DNA of 64,000 nucleotides from Eudorina sp. 2006-703-Eu-15 (Eukaryota; Chlorophyta; Chlorophyceae; Chlamydomonadales; Volvocaceae), in assembly GCA_003117195.1 (NCBI GenBank), contig BDSI01000037.1, positions 753,501-817,500 on the forward strand, in the 5' to 3' direction. Positions 61,701 to 64,000 of this stretch are shown piece by piece (within the stretch, counting starts at the first letter, position 1; each line of letters begins with the position of its first letter). The notes beneath the pieces are model-generated. The model ran no database searches, was not told where the DNA came from, and saw only the letters and a list, made by a program, of their open reading frames with translations. The position numbers and the translations under genes were made by a program.

Positions 61701-64000
61701 TGTTTGCGCAGCTGCCTTCAGGGTATGAGCTGACTCATCGCGTCTTTGCTTGCAGGCGGGCGCATCGGAGGGAGGTCCGCCAGGGGTGTGGGTAAGTCTC
61801 CGACTCGATGGCACGTCCGGATCCACGTGTTTGCGCAGCTGCCTTCAGGGTATGAGCTGACTCATCGCGTCTTTGACTTGCAGGCGGCGCATCGGAAGGG
61901 GAGGTCCGCCAGGGGTGTGGATAAGTCTCCGACTCGATGGCACGTCCGGATCCACGTGTTTGCGCAGCTGCTTTCAGGGTATGAGCTGACTCATCGCGTC
62001 TTGACTTGCAGGCGGGCGCATCGAAAGGGGAGGTCCGCCAGGGGTGTGGGTAAGTCTCCGACTCGATGGCACGTCCGGATCCACGTGTTTGCGCAGCTGC
62101 CTTCAGGGTATGAGCTGACTCATCGCGTCTTTAGCTTGCAGGCGGGCGCATCGGAAGGGGAGGTCCGCCAGGGGTGTGGGTAAGTCTCCGACTCGATGGC
62201 AGGTCCGGATCCACGTGTTTGCGCAGCTGCCTTCAGGGTATGAGCTGACTCATCGCGTCTTTGCTTGCAGGCGGGCGCATCGGAAGGGGAGGTCCGCCAG
62301 GGGTGTGGATAAGTCTCCGACTCGATGGCACGTCCGGATCCACGTGTTTGCGCAGCTGCTTTCAGGGTATGAGCTGACTCATCGCGTCTTGACTTGCAGG
62401 CGGGCGCATCGGAAGGGGAGGTCCGCCAGGGGTGTGGATAAGTCTCCGACTCGATGGCAGTCCGGATCACGTGTTTGCGCAGCTGCCTTCAGGGTATGAG
62501 CTGACTCATCGCGTCTTTGCTTGCAGGCGGGCGCATCGGAAGGGAGGTCCGCCAGGGGGTGTGGATAAGTCTCCGACTCGATGGCACGTCCGGATCCACG
62601 TGTTTGCGCAGCTGCTTCAGGGTATGAGCTGACTCATCGCGTCTTTGCTTGCAGGCGGGCGCATCGAAAGGGGAGGTCCGCCAGGGGTGTGGATAAGTCT
62701 CCGACTCGATGGCACGTCCGGATCCACGTGTTTGCGCAGCTGCCTTCAGGGTATGAGCTGACTCATCGCGTCTTTGACTTGCAGGCGGGCGCATCGGAAG
62801 GGAGGTCCGCCAGGGGTGTGGGATAAGTCTCCGACTCGATGGCACGTCCGGATCCACGTGTTTGCGCAGCTGCCTTCAGGGTATGAGCTGACTCATCGCG
62901 TCTTTGCTTGCAGGCGGGCGCATCGGAAGGGAGGTCCGCCAGGGGTGTGGTAAGTCTCCGACTCGATGGCACGTCCGGATCCACGTGTTTGCGCAGCTGC
63001 TTCAGGGTATGAGCTGACTCATCGCGTCTTTGCTTGCAGGCGGGCGCATCGAAGGGAGGTCCGCCAGGGGTGTGGTAAGTCTCCGACTCGATGGCACGTC
63101 CGGATCCACGTGTTTGCGCAGCTGCCTTCAGGGTATGAGCTGACTCATCGCGTCTTTGCTTGCAGGCGGGCGCATCGGAAGGGGAGGTCCGCCAGGGTGT
63201 GGGTAAGTCTCCGACTCGATGGCACGTCCGGATCCACGTGTTTGCGCAGCTGCCTTCAGGGTATGAGCTGACTCATCGCGTCTTTGCTTGCAGGCGGGCG
63301 CATCGGAGGGGAGGTCCGCCAGGGGTGTGGATAAGTCTCCGACTCGATGGCACGTCCGGATCCACGTGTTTGCGCAGCTGCTTTCAGGGTATGAGCTGAC
63401 TCATCGCGTCTTGACTTGCAGGCGGGCGCATCGAAAGGGGAGGTCCGCCAGGGGTGTGGATAAGTCTCCGACTCGATGGCACGTCCGGATCCACGTGTTT
63501 GCGCAGCTGCCTTCAGGGTATGAGCTGACTCATCGCGTCTTTACTTGCAGGCGGGCGCATCGGAAGGGGAGGTCCGCCAGGGGTGTGGGTAAGTCTCCGA
63601 CTCGATGGCAGGTCCGGATCCACGTGTTTGCGCAGCTGCCTTCAGGGTATGAGCTGACTCATCGCGTCTTTGCTTGCAGGGCGGGCGCATCGGAAGGGGA
63701 GGTCCGCCAGGGGTGTGGTAAGTCTCCGACTCGATGGCACGTCCGGATCCACGTGTTTGCGCAGCTGCTTTCAGGGTATGAGCTGACTCATCGCGTCTTT
63801 GCTTGCAGGGCGGGCGCATCGAAAGGGGAGGTCCGCCAGGGGTGTGGATAAGTCTCCGACTCGATGGCACGTCCGGATCCACGTGTTTGCGCAGCTGCCT
63901 TCAGGGTATGAGCTGACTCATCGCGTCTTTGCTTGCAGGCGGGGCGCATCGGCAGGGGAGGTCCGCCAGGGGTGTGGATAAGTCTCCGACTCGATGGCAC
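28701..64000 (+). repeat. Right, homogenised but indel-rich segment of the array
   Basis: Most units share one consensus (CCGACT, GGCACG, CCTTCAGGG, TTTGCTTGCAG, GCATCGGAAGGGGAGG, CCAGGGGTG). Differences are mainly one-base losses in runs: GGGG to GGG, GGGTAAGT to GGTAAGT, CTTTGC to CTTGC, GCCTTC to GCTTC, GCGGGCGC to GCGGCGC. A recurrent true substitution is GGGTAAGT to GGATAAGT. Units with larger internal losses occur near 30393, 31950, 33725, 34380, 36980-37060, 37990, 41780, 51665, 52240, 55035 and 55945. Confidence 0.9.
36940..37090 (+). other. Collapsed/degenerate array units
   Basis: Here CCGGATCCACGTG is shortened to CCGGATCCGTG. The next unit lacks acceptor, exon segment and donor altogether: CTCATCG runs into TTTGCTCGATGGCACG. 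This is one of the few places where the acceptor is lost, useful as a landmark inside the otherwise uniform array. Confidence 0.8.

Larger units (their letters stand above)
20534..64000 (+). repeat. ~43.5-kb satellite-like tandem array, ~129-bp unit, intron-plus-exon architecture
   Basis: Roughly 335-340 head-to-tail copies, continuing off the right edge. Each standard unit has GTAAGT, then TCCGGATCCACGTG, TTTGCGCAGCTGCC, a CTGAC branch-point candidate, a short pyrimidine-rich tract and TTGCAG (91 nt). A 38-nt segment beginning GCGGGCGCATCGG and ending GGGGTGTGG follows. The orientation is given by these splice-like signals. The unit carries BamHI (GGATCC), PmlI (CACGTG) and PvuII (CAGCTG) sites. 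Long open frames across it exist because 129 is 43 codons and one sense frame lacks stops; I do not count them as genes. Transcription and splicing are not shown. Confidence 0.97.

Noticed and set aside
20534..64000. CRISPR-like array
   Set aside because: Units are contiguous and near-identical over their whole ~129 bp; there are no unique spacers between short repeats.
20534..64000. Dozens of open frames of 60-363 codons on both strands in the array
   Set aside because: They are the same frame re-read in each unit, arise because 129 is divisible by three, and occur on both strands. None is an independent gene.
20534..64000. Transposon or rDNA spacer array
   Set aside because: No terminal inverted repeats, target-site duplications, transposase or reverse-transcriptase frames, or rRNA sequence are visible in or beside the array.

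Overview
The window looks like nuclear DNA of a green alga, most likely a chlorophycean/volvocine type. This is an inference. It rests on the very GC-rich genes, introns with strict GT-AG borders, proteins rich in Ala/Gly/Pro/Gln runs, a MYND-finger gene of a kind common in these algae, and abundant minisatellites. I saw no bacterial operons, rRNA, tRNA or CRISPR.

Layout. (1) 1-3524, minus strand: the 5' part of a large low-complexity gene. Its long exon ends at a phase-1 splice donor near 210, and the rest lies off the left edge. A C7 run at 2679-2685 breaks its frame by one base. (2) 3525-4082: a divergent intergenic region. (3) 4083-10690, plus strand: a five-exon gene whose frames and splice phases fit throughout, encoding a predicted 1493-residue protein with two chromodomains. 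(4) 10691-12396: a convergent intergenic region full of short repeats. (5) 12397-17403, minus strand: a MYND-finger gene that appears decayed, with a series of frameshifts, an in-frame TAG, a frame-breaking 28-bp duplication and a lost zinc ligand. (6) 17404-20533: lower-GC DNA with no gene I can support. (7) 20534 to the right edge: about 43.5 kb of one tandem repeat, roughly 335-340 copies of a ~129-bp unit, continuing off the window.

The array is the most striking feature. Each unit is built like one intron plus one small exon: a 91-nt segment running from GTAAGT to TTGCAG, with a CTGAC branch-point candidate 23 nt from its end, followed by a 38-nt segment. If transcribed and spliced, the 38-nt segments would join into a message with no stop codon in any frame and a 38-residue period. 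Whether it is transcribed cannot be seen here. The left ~8 kb is heterogeneous, shows higher-order duplications and is almost free of indels. The right ~35 kb is more uniform, but nearly every second or third unit carries a one-base homopolymer loss, which may be an assembly artefact.

Functional links: the chromodomain gene and its divergent neighbour share a donor motif (x-T-G, phase 1) and composition, so they may be paralogues. The MYND gene and the array show no evident functional link to them.
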